A stretch of 64,000 nucleotides of DNA from Acidimicrobiaceae bacterium. Its GTDB lineage: Bacteria > Actinomycetota > Acidimicrobiia > Acidimicrobiales > RAAP-2. A model generated the notes under the pieces. That model saw nothing but the letters and a program-made list of their open reading frames with translations, had not been told where the DNA came from and did not search any database. Numbering within the stretch: position 1 is the stretch's first letter; each line of letters starts with the position of its first letter. The stretch is from assembly GCA_003142095.1 (NCBI GenBank), contig PLON01000054.1:55514-119513 (forward strand), in the 5' to 3' direction. Both the position numbers and the translations under genes were made by a program. Positions 10,207 through 19,444 of the stretch are shown one piece after another.

Positions 10207-10543
10207 AAGTCGCACACTTAGACGTTGTGCGTGGCCCCGAATGATCGGATTCTAAATCCGCTCGTTTCGGCCGAGAACGAGGTGCGTCAATGACCCCGAC
10301 GGAGATACGGACGCGGCCCGTCCGGGCCAAGGTGAGCGGAGTTTGCCCAAATGGAGACGCGGATCAGATTTCACGGAGTTCGCTGGGAGAACGTGCGAGA
10401 GGGAGCCTTCTCGTGGGCTCTCGCTCGTGGCACAGCACGTACAAGATCGGCACATTAGGGACTAAAGCCCGTATCGAAATCGGCTCGTGTCGAGGTACGT
10501 TCACATCACGGCAGATTCTTCGCTCACGAAAGGCAACGCGACC
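10207..10543. other. Intergenic region with hairpins and a DosR-type box
   Basis: Downstream of the nitroreductase are two short inverted repeats, CGGATTCTAAATCCG (10242-10256) and CGTTTCGGCCGAGAACG shortly after. They have no U-tract. A near-perfect DosR box follows at 10456-10477. No gene was found. Confidence 0.5.
10456..10477. promoter_or_regulatory. DosR-type box upstream of the pyruvate:ferredoxin oxidoreductase operon
   Basis: The core TTAGGGACTAAAGCCCGTAT is among the best matches in the window. It ends 67 bp before the ATG at 10544. Confidence 0.65.
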
Positions 10544-11134
10544 ATGTTTCAAGTTCGTATTCATGGCAGAGGTGGTCAGGGAGTCGTCACGGCGGCCGAA
10601 ATTCTCTCAGTCGCGGCCTTTGACGAGGGGCGTCACGCTCAAGCCTTCCCGAGTTTCGGATCCGAGCGAACCGGAGCCCCCGTGGTTTCGTTTTGTCGTA
10701 TCGACGACCGCGAAATCCGAACTCACGAACCAGTCATGGAACCCGACGCCGTCATCATCCAAGATGTCACCCTGATTCATCAAGTAGATCTCTTTTCGGG
10801 ACTGTCGCCCGACGGTTATGTCCTTATTAATACGTCTCGCGGCTTTTCTGAACTCGGCTTTGGCAACTTCTTCAATGAGTATCGCTCCGAGCGGCTCATG
10901 ACGTGCCCGGCAACCGATATCGCCCTCGAACAGATCGGCCGCCCCTTTCCCAACGCCGCTCTGCTCGGCGGATTTGCTGCGCTCACTGGTGAGATTACGT
11001 TGGCCGCAATCGATAAGGCGGTGCGCGAACACTTCGTGGGCTCCGTGGGCGAACGCAACGCAGCGGCCGCAGCGACCGCCTTCGACTACGTGACGTCGAA
11101 AGCAGGGGAGGTCGCTCGTGCTTCGACAAATTGA
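10544..11134 (+). CDS. porG: 2-oxoacid (pyruvate):ferredoxin oxidoreductase gamma subunit
   Basis: This 196-aa protein has the pyruvate/ketoisovalerate oxidoreductase gamma domain. It opens FQVRIHGRGGQGVVTAAEIL and contains SFGSERTGAPVVSFCR, both typical of the POR gamma subunit that binds CoA. The ATG at 10544 is preferred over an upstream frame because homology begins exactly there. It overlaps the alpha gene by 17 bases. As first gene of a four-gene operon behind a DosR-type box, it is expected to be induced under low oxygen. Confidence 0.92.
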   Translation: MFQVRIHGRGGQGVVTAAEILSVAAFDEGRHAQAFPSFGSERTGAPVVSFCRIDDREIRTHEPVMEPDAVIIQDVTLIHQVDLFSGLSPDGYVLINTSRGFSELGFGNFFNEYRSERLMTCPATDIALEQIGRPFPNAALLGGFAALTGEITLAAIDKAVREHFVGSVGERNAAAAATAFDYVTSKAGEVARASTN

Positions 11135-12374
11135 AGGCTCGAGAGCCATCGCTGAGACAGTGGCCCTTTGTCGTCCCGAGGTCGTGTGTGCATACCCGAT
11201 CTCACCTCAAACCCACATCATCGAAGCGGTGGGCGCAATGGTGAAGGCAGGCACGCTCGCTCCCTGTGAGTTCATCAACGTCGAGTCCGAGTTCGCGGCT
11301 ATGTCCGTAGCGATCGGTGCGTCGGCGACCGGCGCTCGGGCTTACACCGCGACGGCGAGCCAGGGACTTCTCTTCATGATGGAAGCCGTGTACAACGCCG
11401 CGGGACTCGGTCTGCCGATCGTGATGACCCTTGCGAACCGGGCCATCGGGGCGCCGATCAACATCTGGAACGACCACAGCGACGCCATGGCCGTGCGCGA
11501 TTCCGGTTGGATTCAACTTTTCGCCGAGAGCAATCAAGAGGCCGCTGACCTACACGTCCAGGCGTTCCTTCTCGCCGAAGAACTCTCGGTCCCGGTCATG
11601 GTGTGCGTCGACGGCTTCATTTTGACCCACGCGGTCGAAGGAATCGACCTGCTCGAACAGTCCTTCGTCGATTCGTTCCTCCCCCCCTACGAACCCCGTC
11701 AGGTGCTCGACACGAAGGCGCCGGTATCAATTGGTGCAATGGTCGGGCCTGAGGCGTTCGAAGAGGTGCGCTACCTCGCCCACCTGCGTCAACTCGACGC
11801 ACTGGAACGAATTCCCGAGATTGCCCAAGAGTTCTTCGAGGCGACGGGACGTGAGAGCGGTGGGCTTGTACGCCCCTACCGAATAGAAGACGCCGAGGTC
11901 ATCGTCGTGGCGATGGGCTCAGTCCTCGGGACCTTGAAAGATACGGTCGATGAGCGCCGCAACGCGGGCGAGCTCGTCGGCGTACTAGGCGTGACGTCGT
12001 TTCGACCCTTTCCGAGCGAAGCGGTGCGTAATGCTCTCGCGAACGCTTCTCAGGTCGTCGTCCTCGAAAAGGCCTTCAGCATCGGCGCCGGCGGCGTGCT
12101 TTCGACGGATATCGCCATCGCGATGCACCGTGATGAGACCATTCTTCGCACCGTCGTCGCGGGTCTTGGAGGACGAGCCATCACCCGACGCTCCCTGGAA
12201 AAGGTCCTTGAAGACGCATCGCACAACCAGCTTGCGCCACTCACGTTCCTCGACCTCGATCACGAAGCCGTCGATCGAGAACGCGCCCGCATGCAGGCGA
12301 CTCGACGTTCGGGGCCGTCGGCAGAAAACCTACTCCGTGATCGCAACACGGTGTCCCAGGGGGCGAAAGAATGA
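11118..12374 (+). CDS. porA: Pyruvate:ferredoxin oxidoreductase alpha subunit
   Basis: This 418-aa alpha subunit is part of the thiamine-diphosphate enzyme that cleaves pyruvate (or a related 2-oxoacid) to acetyl-CoA, CO2 and reduced ferredoxin. Motifs are CAYPISPQTHIIEAV at the N terminus, FINVESEFAAMSVAIGASATGARAYTATASQG split over residues 50-85, and ANRAIGAPINIWNDHSD. Domain II near residue 260 starts AEVIVVAMGSVLGTLKD. It is the usual length for separate-subunit PORs. The gene overlaps both neighbours. Confidence 0.92.
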   Translation: MLRQIEGSRAIAETVALCRPEVVCAYPISPQTHIIEAVGAMVKAGTLAPCEFINVESEFAAMSVAIGASATGARAYTATASQGLLFMMEAVYNAAGLGLPIVMTLANRAIGAPINIWNDHSDAMAVRDSGWIQLFAESNQEAADLHVQAFLLAEELSVPVMVCVDGFILTHAVEGIDLLEQSFVDSFLPPYEPRQVLDTKAPVSIGAMVGPEAFEEVRYLAHLRQLDALERIPEIAQEFFEATGRESGGLVRPYRIEDAEVIVVAMGSVLGTLKDTVDERRNAGELVGVLGVTSFRPFPSEAVRNALANASQVVVLEKAFSIGAGGVLSTDIAIAMHRDETILRTVVAGLGGRAITRRSLEKVLEDASHNQLAPLTFLDLDHEAVDRERARMQATRRSGPSAENLLRDRNTVSQGAKE

Positions 12375-13384
12375 CGAGCCAACGTGTCCACTTCTACCAA
12401 ATCGGAAGTTTTGCCGTCGGCAACCGACTCCTCGACCAAGAAGAACGCACGGTCCAAGCTCAAGCGGATCGGGCAAACTCTATCGACTCCGGCCATCGCG
12501 CGTGTCAGGGTTGTGGCGAAGCGCTCGGGGCGCGCTACGCCCTCGACGCGGCGATGCGCGCCACGAACGGCCAAATCGTCGCGGTCAACGCGACTGGATG
12601 TCTCGAAGTCTTCTCGACGCCCTATCCCGAAACGTCGTGGAGAATTCCCTGGCTGCACTCGCTCTTTGGCAACGCCCCCGCCGTGGCGACCGGCGTCGCC
12701 GCCGCGCTTCGGGTCAAGGGCGTAAAAGACGTCCGCGTGGTCGCCCAGGCGGGCGACGGAGGCACAGTGGATATCGGCTTTGGATGTCTGTCAGGGATGT
12801 TCGAACGCAATGACGATGTGCTCTTTATCTGCTACGACAATCAGGGCTACATGAACACGGGCGTGCAACGCTCGGCGGCGACACCTCCGGCCGCGCGCAC
12901 CGCCACGACCGAAGCCGTGGGACCCGAGCCGGGCAACACCTTCGGTCAGGGCAAGGACCTTCCCCGCATCGCGATGGCACACAATATTCCCTACGTCGCC
13001 ACGGCGACGGTCGCCGATCTTCACGACCTCGAGCGGAAAGTTGAGCGCGCCATGGAAATCCGCGGAGCGCGCTACTTGCACATCCTCGTCCCCTGTCCGC
13101 TCGGATGGGGATCAGCGTCAGATGAAACCATCCACGTCGCCCGCCTCGCCAAGGAGTCGGGTCTCTTTCCGGTCTTTGAAGCCGAAGGCGGCGTTATTCG
13201 GTCCGTTTCACGCATTCGCCGACCGGTTCCCGTCGAGGAGTACCTGTCACTACAGCGGCGCTTCGCCCACCTCTTTGGCGCTCATCCTCGCCCCGATGTC
13301 ATCGCGCGCATTCAGTCGATGGCCGACGAGAACATTGCGCGCTACGGGCTCTTCGCGCCAGAGTCCGCCGAGGAGTCAGTATGA
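12371..13384 (+). CDS. porB: Pyruvate:ferredoxin oxidoreductase beta subunit
   Basis: This 337-aa TPP-binding beta subunit begins, after a 40-residue extension, with HRACQGCGEALGARYAL, whose CxxC plus later Cys residues ligate a 4Fe-4S cluster. VAQAGDGGTVDIGFGCLSG carries the GDG...N TPP/Mg motif, completed by CYDNQGYMNTGVQRS. The ATGA overlap with porA gives stoichiometric expression. The subunit set alpha, beta, gamma plus a ferredoxin domain fused to the next gene completes the enzyme. Confidence 0.92.
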   Translation: MTSQRVHFYQIGSFAVGNRLLDQEERTVQAQADRANSIDSGHRACQGCGEALGARYALDAAMRATNGQIVAVNATGCLEVFSTPYPETSWRIPWLHSLFGNAPAVATGVAAALRVKGVKDVRVVAQAGDGGTVDIGFGCLSGMFERNDDVLFICYDNQGYMNTGVQRSAATPPAARTATTEAVGPEPGNTFGQGKDLPRIAMAHNIPYVATATVADLHDLERKVERAMEIRGARYLHILVPCPLGWGSASDETIHVARLAKESGLFPVFEAEGGVIRSVSRIRRPVPVEEYLSLQRRFAHLFGAHPRPDVIARIQSMADENIARYGLFAPESAEESV

Positions 13385-15006
13385 CAATCCCCTTCGCGAT
13401 CACTCTGGACGTCGGCTCTAGTCGAGCGAACCACACTGGTTCCTGGCGCGTCGAACGTCCCGTCTATGTCGACCGACTGCCGCCGTGTAACGACGCGTGT
13501 CCCGCCGGCGAGAACATCCAGGGCTGGCTCTATGACGCTGAAGCTGGAAACTACGAGGCCGCGTGGCACAAGCTCGTCGAAGAGAATCCATTTCCCGCCA
13601 TCATGGGTCGAGTCTGCTTTCATCCGTGCGAGACCGCGTGCAATCGCGTCCAAGTCGACGAAGCAGTCGGCATCAATGCCGTTGAGCGCTTTCTTGGCGA
13701 CCTCGCCCTCGAAAAGGGCTGGACCTTGCCTGAACCAGGTTCTGACACCGGAAAACGCGTCCTCGTTGTTGGTGCGGGTCCAGCGGGGCTGAGTGCCACC
13801 TATCACCTACGCCGACTCGGCCATCACGTTCGCCTCGTCGATTCCGCCTCGCGTCTCGGCGGCATGATGCACTACGGCATTCCCGCCTATCGTCTCCCGC
13901 GTACAGTGCTTGACGCCGAGATCGCCCGCGTCATTGCGATGGGCGTCGAGATCCAACTCAATCACGTGGTTCACGACGTGGAACAAGAGCGACGCGACGG
14001 CAAGTTCGACGCAGTGTTTCTCGCTGTCGGCGCCCAGATTGGCAAGCGTGTAGACATCCCGGCGGGCGACTCCTCTCGCGTCATCGACGCCGTGAACTTC
14101 CTGCACCACGTCGCCAACGACGATCCACCGCTGCTCGGACGGCGTGTCGTCATCTACGGCGGCGGTGATACCGCCTTTGACGCCGCGCGTACCGCGCGCC
14201 GCCTCGGAGCGACTGACGCCGTCATCGTCTACCGCCGTAATCGAGAACGCATGGGCGCGAGCGGCGAAGAGTTAGAACAGGCACTTGGTGAAGGCGTCAC
14301 CGTACGCTGGCTCTCGACGGTCAACAAATTCGACGGCGATCACATCGTGCTCGAAAAGATGAAGCTCAACGCAGACGGCTTCCCCGAGCCGACCGGCCAG
14401 TTCGAAGAACTCGGCGCCGACTCACTCGTCCTCGCCCTCGGACAGGACACCGATCTCTCACTGCTCGAGCACGCCGACGACGTCGCCGTACGTGACGGTT
14501 CCGTTGAGGTGCTCGACTCAATGATGGCGAGCCCGTCAGGCATCTTCGCGGGGGGTGACGCCGTCCCGGCCCAGCGCACGGCGACGGTGGCCATCGGACA
14601 CGGCAAGCGTGCCGCGCACGGCATTGACGACTTCGTGACGGGGCGCGTTGCCGAACCAAAGGAGCGCCACGAACTCGCTTCGTTCGAACGACTCAACACC
14701 TGGTACTACGCGGATGCGCCGCGCACCGAACGACCGGAGCTTGAGCGAATACGACGACAGACGAACTTCGAGGAGGTCATTGGCGGCCTCAGTGAAGACA
14801 ACGCGCTCTTTGAAGCTCGTCGTTGCATGTCGTGCGGCAACTGCTTTGAGTGCGATAACTGTCTTGGCGTCTGTCCGGACAACGCCGTCATCAAGCTCGG
14901 GGACAATATGCGTTACCAGTTCGACTACGACTTCTGCAAGGGATGCGGCATCTGTGTGAAGGAGTGCCCCTGTGGCGCCATTGAAATGGTTCCCGAGCGA
15001 AACTGA
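13381..15006 (+). CDS. GltD-like FAD/NAD(P) oxidoreductase fused to a POR-delta-type 2[4Fe-4S] ferredoxin domain
   Basis: This 541-aa fusion has an N-terminal iron-sulfur segment of the glutamate-synthase small-subunit type (LPPCNDACPAGENIQGWL, then GRVCFHPCETACNR). It continues with an FAD site VLVVGAGPAGLSATYHLRRL near residue 125 and an NAD(P) site VVIYGGGDTAFDAARTARRL near 260. The C terminus (about 480-541) holds two 4Fe-4S motifs, CMSCGNCFECDNCLGVCP and CKGCGICVKECPCG, as in POR delta. As the last gene of the POR operon (ATGA overlap), it probably takes electrons from the POR and passes them to NAD(P)+. That electron route is inference; the domains are visible. Confidence 0.88.
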   Translation: MTIPFAITLDVGSSRANHTGSWRVERPVYVDRLPPCNDACPAGENIQGWLYDAEAGNYEAAWHKLVEENPFPAIMGRVCFHPCETACNRVQVDEAVGINAVERFLGDLALEKGWTLPEPGSDTGKRVLVVGAGPAGLSATYHLRRLGHHVRLVDSASRLGGMMHYGIPAYRLPRTVLDAEIARVIAMGVEIQLNHVVHDVEQERRDGKFDAVFLAVGAQIGKRVDIPAGDSSRVIDAVNFLHHVANDDPPLLGRRVVIYGGGDTAFDAARTARRLGATDAVIVYRRNRERMGASGEELEQALGEGVTVRWLSTVNKFDGDHIVLEKMKLNADGFPEPTGQFEELGADSLVLALGQDTDLSLLEHADDVAVRDGSVEVLDSMMASPSGIFAGGDAVPAQRTATVAIGHGKRAAHGIDDFVTGRVAEPKERHELASFERLNTWYYADAPRTERPELERIRRQTNFEEVIGGLSEDNALFEARRCMSCGNCFECDNCLGVCPDNAVIKLGDNMRYQFDYDFCKGCGICVKECPCGAIEMVPERN

Positions 15007-15434
15007 CGCCGGTCACATTCGCCACCAACTCGAGCGTCGTCCAATTCTCCGAAAGGATCTGAGCGAAGTGGGCGCGCTCGTTCCGCCTCAATCGACTCGA
15101 GCAACACGTTCAACGGTCGGAGCCGCGCGGTGAGCGGCACGAACTCTCCGAGGGACCGAGTGTCAGAGTGGCCCGGGGACCGCACCACGATCACCGAGCG
15201 AACGACCGGCCCCTTAACCTCGTAACCGAACTCGGACAGCCTCGTGATCAAAGTCGTGAGATCGTCGACGCGCAACACGACCACCGAACCGACACTCAGC
15301 GTCGCGGCGATGTCATGCCTGCTCGCATCGTTCGCGTCGCAGTTATCGAACACGACCGCACTCGGTAATCGCTTCTTCAGGTGAAGCCAGTCCTTGGTCC
15401 ACGGGTCGAACGCATCGGTCGTGGAACCCTTCAT
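14925..15434 (-). CDS. Hypothetical protein downstream of the GNAT/acyl-CoA synthetase
   Basis: This open frame of up to 169 codons follows the acyl-CoA synthetase fusion on the same strand and runs 82 bases into the 3' end of the convergent POR-operon gene. The middle looks protein-like (VGSVVVLRVDDLTTLITRLS, then FGYEVKGPVVRSVIVV), with alternating hydrophobic strands. No family was recognised. There is no clear ribosome site for the ATG at 15434, and the C terminus over the overlap is unlikely to be conserved. It could be a degraded or non-coding frame. Confidence 0.35.
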   Translation of the reverse strand: MKGSTTDAFDPWTKDWLHLKKRLPSAVVFDNCDANDASRHDIAATLSVGSVVVLRVDDLTTLITRLSEFGYEVKGPVVRSVIVVRSPGHSDTRSLGEFVPLTARLRPLNVLLESIEAERARPLRSDPFGELDDARVGGECDRRQFRSGTISMAPQGHSFTQMPHPLQKS

Positions 15435-15447
15435 CAATGCCGCGCGC

Positions 15448-18168
15448 TCAACCTCGTGGACGTAGCGCTCGAAACAGCGGTCCCGGGCCGAGGTGGCGTG
15501 GAGCGAGGCGCGCCTTACAGTCAACGATCAGCGCACCGTCTGCCGTCACGATCACCGGGTTCAGATCAAGTTCGACGAGCTCGGGTAGTTCCTCGGCGAT
15601 ACGCGCCACTTGTTCGACGACGGCAACCAGCGCCCGTCGATCAACTGGAGGTGCACCGCGAAAACCGTCTAAGAGTGGCGCTGCCCGCAACGAACTCACC
15701 ATCGCCTCTCCTGCACCGGGATCGAGCGGGGGTACGGCGAATGCGCGATCACCGAGCACGTCAGTCATAACGCCGCCAAGCCCGACCATCACAACCGGCC
15801 CGAAGACAGGATCAACGGTAAGCCCGACGATGGCTTCGATACCTGACTGCGCCATCGGCTGAATGACGGCACCACCCATCTGTCCTCCGAGCCGCGCCGC
15901 CATTTCTTCGTACGCGACGCGCACCGCACTCGCACTCGTGAGCGAGATTACGACGCCGCCGATGTCGGATTTGTGCACGAGTTCACCCGAGCGAGCCTTG
16001 AGCGCCACCGGGAATCCGAGGGACTCGCCAGTGGAGGCGGCCTCATCGGCACTGAACACGGCGTACGTTGGCAAGATGGGCAGTCCGCACGAACTGAGTA
16101 GGCGCGCCGCCTCGTCAAGCTCGAGCCATCCCCCCGAAGCAGCGTCGGCGAGTTCGGCGCCAACGATCTCTCGAACAACCGAGGGCTGTTCGATTGCAGT
16201 GAGGTGGTCAGTTGAGATCTTGGGGCGGTTACGCCACTCCGCGTAGCGACAGAAGTGAGCGAGCGCCGAGGCCGCGCGCTCGGGTGACGTAATGTCGGCG
16301 ACACCGGGGACTTCGCGCACTAACCCCACTGGAGTACTGCCGAGCACGCACGCGACGATCGGTTTGTTGAAGCGCGACGCCACCGCTGCGACCGTGGCTC
16401 GAGCGTCATCGCTCGTTAAAGCCAGTACGTCAGTCACCACCACGATCACCGAATCGATCGCAGCGTCGGCGAGGACGATTTCGAGGGCCTGCTCCAAAGT
16501 TGTGGATGTTCCGTCGGCGGTCAAGTCCACGGGATTGGACGTTGCTGCGGCGGCGGCGAGACCTCGCTCGAGCGCAGACCTCGTCTCCTCGGCGAGCTCA
16601 GTGACGAGTAGGCCATTAGCCTCGCACGCGTCGGCGGCGAGGATGAGCGGCCCGCCGGAGTTTCCCACCAGCGCGACGCGTCGACCCGTCGGAAGGGGCG
16701 CCGCCAGCAAGAGTGCGGAAACGTCCAGCAGCTCTTCGAGCCGATCGACCTTGATCACGCCCGCGCCTCGCAGAAGGGCCTCGATCGTCACTTCCGGGGT
16801 GGCGGCAGCTGCGGTGTGCGAGCGTGCCCCCCTGGCGCCCGCGGTGCTCCTTCCCGCTTTCAGAGCGACGATCGGCTTCTTCTCGCCAATTCGTCGAGCG
16901 ATGCGGGCGAATTTACGCGGGTTGCCGAGGGACTCGAGGTAGAGAGCGATCACCGAGGTCCGTTCGTCGCGTTCCAGAAAGCACAGCAAGTCATTCGAAC
17001 TCACGTCGAGCGTGTTGCCCACTGAAACGAAGCTGGAAAGTCCAACACCCGCGGCGCTTGCCTGCTCGGCGAGGACGATGCCGACCGCACCGGACTGTGA
17101 GATCAACGCGAGGCGACCCGGGAGAGGATCAAGACCGGTGAACGTTGCGTTCAGGCGAACTTCGGGATCAGTGTTCACGAGACCGAGGCAGTTTGGCCCG
17201 ACAATACGCATGCCGTGCTCGCGAGCCATCGAGAGCAGCTCAGTTTCGACCTCGGCCCCGGCTCGCCCGGTCTCGGCGAACCCGGCAGTGATGACCGTCA
17301 CGGCGCGCACGCCATTCAACGCGGCCTCTTCGAGAACTTTCGACACGCCCTCAGCGGGCACAGCGACTATCGCGAGATCGACGCGCTCGGGCACCGAGGA
17401 GAGGTTCGGGTACGCCGGGACACCGCAGATCGAGTGGGCCTTCGGGTTCACTGGATACACGGTGCTCGCGACGTCTCCCGCAAGAAGGGAACGCACGACC
17501 TCATGACCCGGGCTGCTCGGCCGGCGCCCCGCCCCCACTACGGCGATTACCCGCGGACGCAAGATCGCGGCCACGCTTGCCGCCTCGGCGAACGCCTCTC
17601 TTTCTTCACACGTCGCGATGTACTGCACCGTCGGGCGAAGACTGATGTCGAACGTAACGACGTCGCCTCCGGCGGACGATTCCATCTCAAGACCCAGCGC
17701 GCGAAAGACACCGACCATCTCCTGGTTGTCGACCGTCACCTCGGCGTGAAAGCGCTCTATTCCGTGTGAACGCGCGTACGCGGCGAGACTCTCAAAGAGC
17801 AGTGTTGCGACACCTTGGTGACGGTAAGGCTGCGCCACGTCGCAGACGATCTCGGCGAGAGGATCGCTGGCGTTTGCGCGATTGTATGTCGCGACGCCGA
17901 TGATCTCCTTTGAGGCGATCACGACGAAGGCCATGCTCAAGGAATAATCCGGTTTTGAGAGCTTTTCAGCTGCTTCTTCCACCGTATCGGAGCTGAGGAC
18001 AAAGTGAGGAGCGAGGACGTCGCCAAATTTGACGATGAGTGGCGCGTCGCTCGAACGGATCGGACGAACGAGCGCTGATGCACCACACGTCAGCAACCCG
18101 TCGAACGCCCACGCGAGTGGGTATTCGTCTTCCGCTGGAATCTGACCAACAACGTCGCTCCGCACCAT
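15448..18168 (-). CDS. GNAT acetyltransferase fused to ADP-forming acetate--CoA ligase
   Basis: This is a 906-aa fusion. Residues about 30-175 form a GNAT domain with the acetyl-CoA loop YRHQGVATLL. Residues about 195-330 are a CoA-binding domain (VIAVVGAGRRPSSPGHEVVR, GMRIVGPNCLGLVN). A succinyl-CoA-ligase-like domain follows, with the active-site region ARGARSHTAAA, then a C-terminal ATP-grasp domain (FPVALKARSGELVHKSDIGG). ADP-forming acetyl-CoA synthetases make ATP while releasing acetate; the GNAT domain suggests Pat-like protein acetylation or self-control. In Salmonella Pat the GNAT is C-terminal, here it is N-terminal. A DosR-type box lies 51 bp upstream, and the ATG has GAGGTGGCG before it. 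Confidence 0.88.
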   Translation of the reverse strand: MVRSDVVGQIPAEDEYPLAWAFDGLLTCGASALVRPIRSSDAPLIVKFGDVLAPHFVLSSDTVEEAAEKLSKPDYSLSMAFVVIASKEIIGVATYNRANASDPLAEIVCDVAQPYRHQGVATLLFESLAAYARSHGIERFHAEVTVDNQEMVGVFRALGLEMESSAGGDVVTFDISLRPTVQYIATCEEREAFAEAASVAAILRPRVIAVVGAGRRPSSPGHEVVRSLLAGDVASTVYPVNPKAHSICGVPAYPNLSSVPERVDLAIVAVPAEGVSKVLEEAALNGVRAVTVITAGFAETGRAGAEVETELLSMAREHGMRIVGPNCLGLVNTDPEVRLNATFTGLDPLPGRLALISQSGAVGIVLAEQASAAGVGLSSFVSVGNTLDVSSNDLLCFLERDERTSVIALYLESLGNPRKFARIARRIGEKKPIVALKAGRSTAGARGARSHTAAAATPEVTIEALLRGAGVIKVDRLEELLDVSALLLAAPLPTGRRVALVGNSGGPLILAADACEANGLLVTELAEETRSALERGLAAAAATSNPVDLTADGTSTTLEQALEIVLADAAIDSVIVVVTDVLALTSDDARATVAAVASRFNKPIVACVLGSTPVGLVREVPGVADITSPERAASALAHFCRYAEWRNRPKISTDHLTAIEQPSVVREIVGAELADAASGGWLELDEAARLLSSCGLPILPTYAVFSADEAASTGESLGFPVALKARSGELVHKSDIGGVVISLTSASAVRVAYEEMAARLGGQMGGAVIQPMAQSGIEAIVGLTVDPVFGPVVMVGLGGVMTDVLGDRAFAVPPLDPGAGEAMVSSLRAAPLLDGFRGAPPVDRRALVAVVEQVARIAEELPELVELDLNPVIVTADGALIVDCKARLAPRHLGPGPLFRALRPRG

Positions 18169-18218
18169 CTCGCCACCTCACGTTTCACTCAATGATGACG
18201 GTCAACAGCGAACGATCG

Positions 18219-18238
18219 CTAGGGACAAAAGGCCCGAA
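18219..18238. promoter_or_regulatory. DosR-type box between the acyl-CoA synthetase and phosphofructokinase genes
   Basis: CTAGGGACAAAAGGCCCGAA, 51 bp from the minus-strand ATG at 18168 and about 100 bp from the plus-strand ATG at 18339. Confidence 0.6.
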
Positions 18239-18266
18239 TGCTCCACACGAGCGCTAACACGCCGAA

Positions 18267-18285
18267 TCGGGACCTTGGTCTCTAG
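18267..18285. promoter_or_regulatory. Second DosR-type box, proximal to phosphofructokinase
   Basis: TCGGGACCTTGGTCTCTAG, a strong dyad (GGGACC/GGTCTC) that ends 54 bp before the ATG at 18339. Confidence 0.55.
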
Positions 18286-18338
18286 AGAATGTCCACCGAG
18301 CATGGGCACACTGGAGATGTTCGTTAAGAGGAGGGGTC

Positions 18339-19322
18339 ATGCGTATTGGATTGCTCACGGGCGGGGGTGACTGCCCGGGACTCAATGCCGCGATCCGAGC
18401 TGTCGTCAAGTGTGCGGAGAATGCCGGTGACGAAGTCGTCGGTTTCCACCATGGCTGGCGCGGCGTGGCCGAAGGCGAGGGCGCAACGTTGACGACGGCC
18501 GATACGAAGGGACTGCTCCAGACCGGCGGAACGATTCTGCGCACGGCTCTCTACCATCCGGACGCTCACGAAGGCGGAACCGAGGCCGTGCTCGCCACCT
18601 TTGAGCGCGAATGTCTCGACGCATTCGTGGTCATCGGGGGTGACGGGACACTCGGTGCAGCCCTCAAGCTCGCGGGTCTCGGCGTGCCGCTCGTCGGTGT
18701 CGCGAAGACGATCGACAATGACGTATCTGGGACTCAACGTTGCATCGGGTTCGATACGGCGGTGGCAACTGCGGCCGAAGCGATAGACCGCGTCCAGACC
18801 ACCGGCGAGAGTCATGACCGGTTGATGGTCGTCGAAGTCATGGGGCGAACATCGGGGTGGCTCGCCGTGTGCGCAGGAATCGCCGCCGGGGCCGACGCTC
18901 TGTGTCTGCCCGAAGAGCCGGTCGACCTTGATCAACTCGCCAAGGCGATAGGGCGGCGCCACGAGGCCGGATCGACTTCTTCGGTCGTCGTCGTCGCCGA
19001 AGGAGCACTGCGTGATCAGCCAAAGGAGGGATCAGCGGGAACTCGCATCTCGAATGGTCTCGCCGAACGCACTGGCTTCGAGACTCGACTCACCGTCCTT
19101 GGTCACATCCAGCGTGGCGGACCGCCAATCGCCTCCGATCGACTCCTCGCGTCGAACTGCGGGATCGCGGCAATGCACGCGGTGCACTCGGGAGCGTTCA
19201 ACACGCTCGTCAGCGCCAGTGACACCACGACCGAACTCGTGCCACTCAACGTTGTTGCATTAGGCCCGCGACCCGTTCCCCCGGCGCTTCTCACCGTTGC
19301 GCGCGAACTGACGGTGCACTGA
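18339..19322 (+). CDS. pfkA: 6-phosphofructokinase (PfkA family)
   Basis: This 327-aa group A phosphofructokinase phosphorylates fructose 6-phosphate. It begins MRIGLLTGGGDCPGLNAAIR; VVIGGDGTLGAAL and VAKTIDNDVSGTQRCIGFDT carry the donor-site and catalytic residues (TIDND). The donor-site pair is Gly in GGDG (ATP-type) with Lys in KTIDND (common in PPi enzymes and in some actinobacterial ATP enzymes), so the phosphoryl donor cannot be assigned. GHIQRGGPPIASDR is the substrate-binding motif. An AAGAGGAGG-like site precedes the ATG, and two DosR-type boxes lie upstream. Confidence 0.92.
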   Translation: MRIGLLTGGGDCPGLNAAIRAVVKCAENAGDEVVGFHHGWRGVAEGEGATLTTADTKGLLQTGGTILRTALYHPDAHEGGTEAVLATFERECLDAFVVIGGDGTLGAALKLAGLGVPLVGVAKTIDNDVSGTQRCIGFDTAVATAAEAIDRVQTTGESHDRLMVVEVMGRTSGWLAVCAGIAAGADALCLPEEPVDLDQLAKAIGRRHEAGSTSSVVVVAEGALRDQPKEGSAGTRISNGLAERTGFETRLTVLGHIQRGGPPIASDRLLASNCGIAAMHAVHSGAFNTLVSASDTTTELVPLNVVALGPRPVPPALLTVARELTVH

Positions 19323-19444
19323 GATTCGCGCAAGCTTGTCCCTGGCGGAAGTATCACGCCGCGATGGAATTTGGCGCACATCGTGAATCAAAAGAGACGA
19401 ATATCCTCAAGTGATGCGACGCAGTCCGTGCGAATATTCGGGCT

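Noticed and set aside
10230..10275. CGGATTCTAAATCCG looks like a tRNA anticodon arm (CTA)
   Set aside because: No D-arm, T-arm or acceptor stem can be built around it; treated as a simple hairpin.
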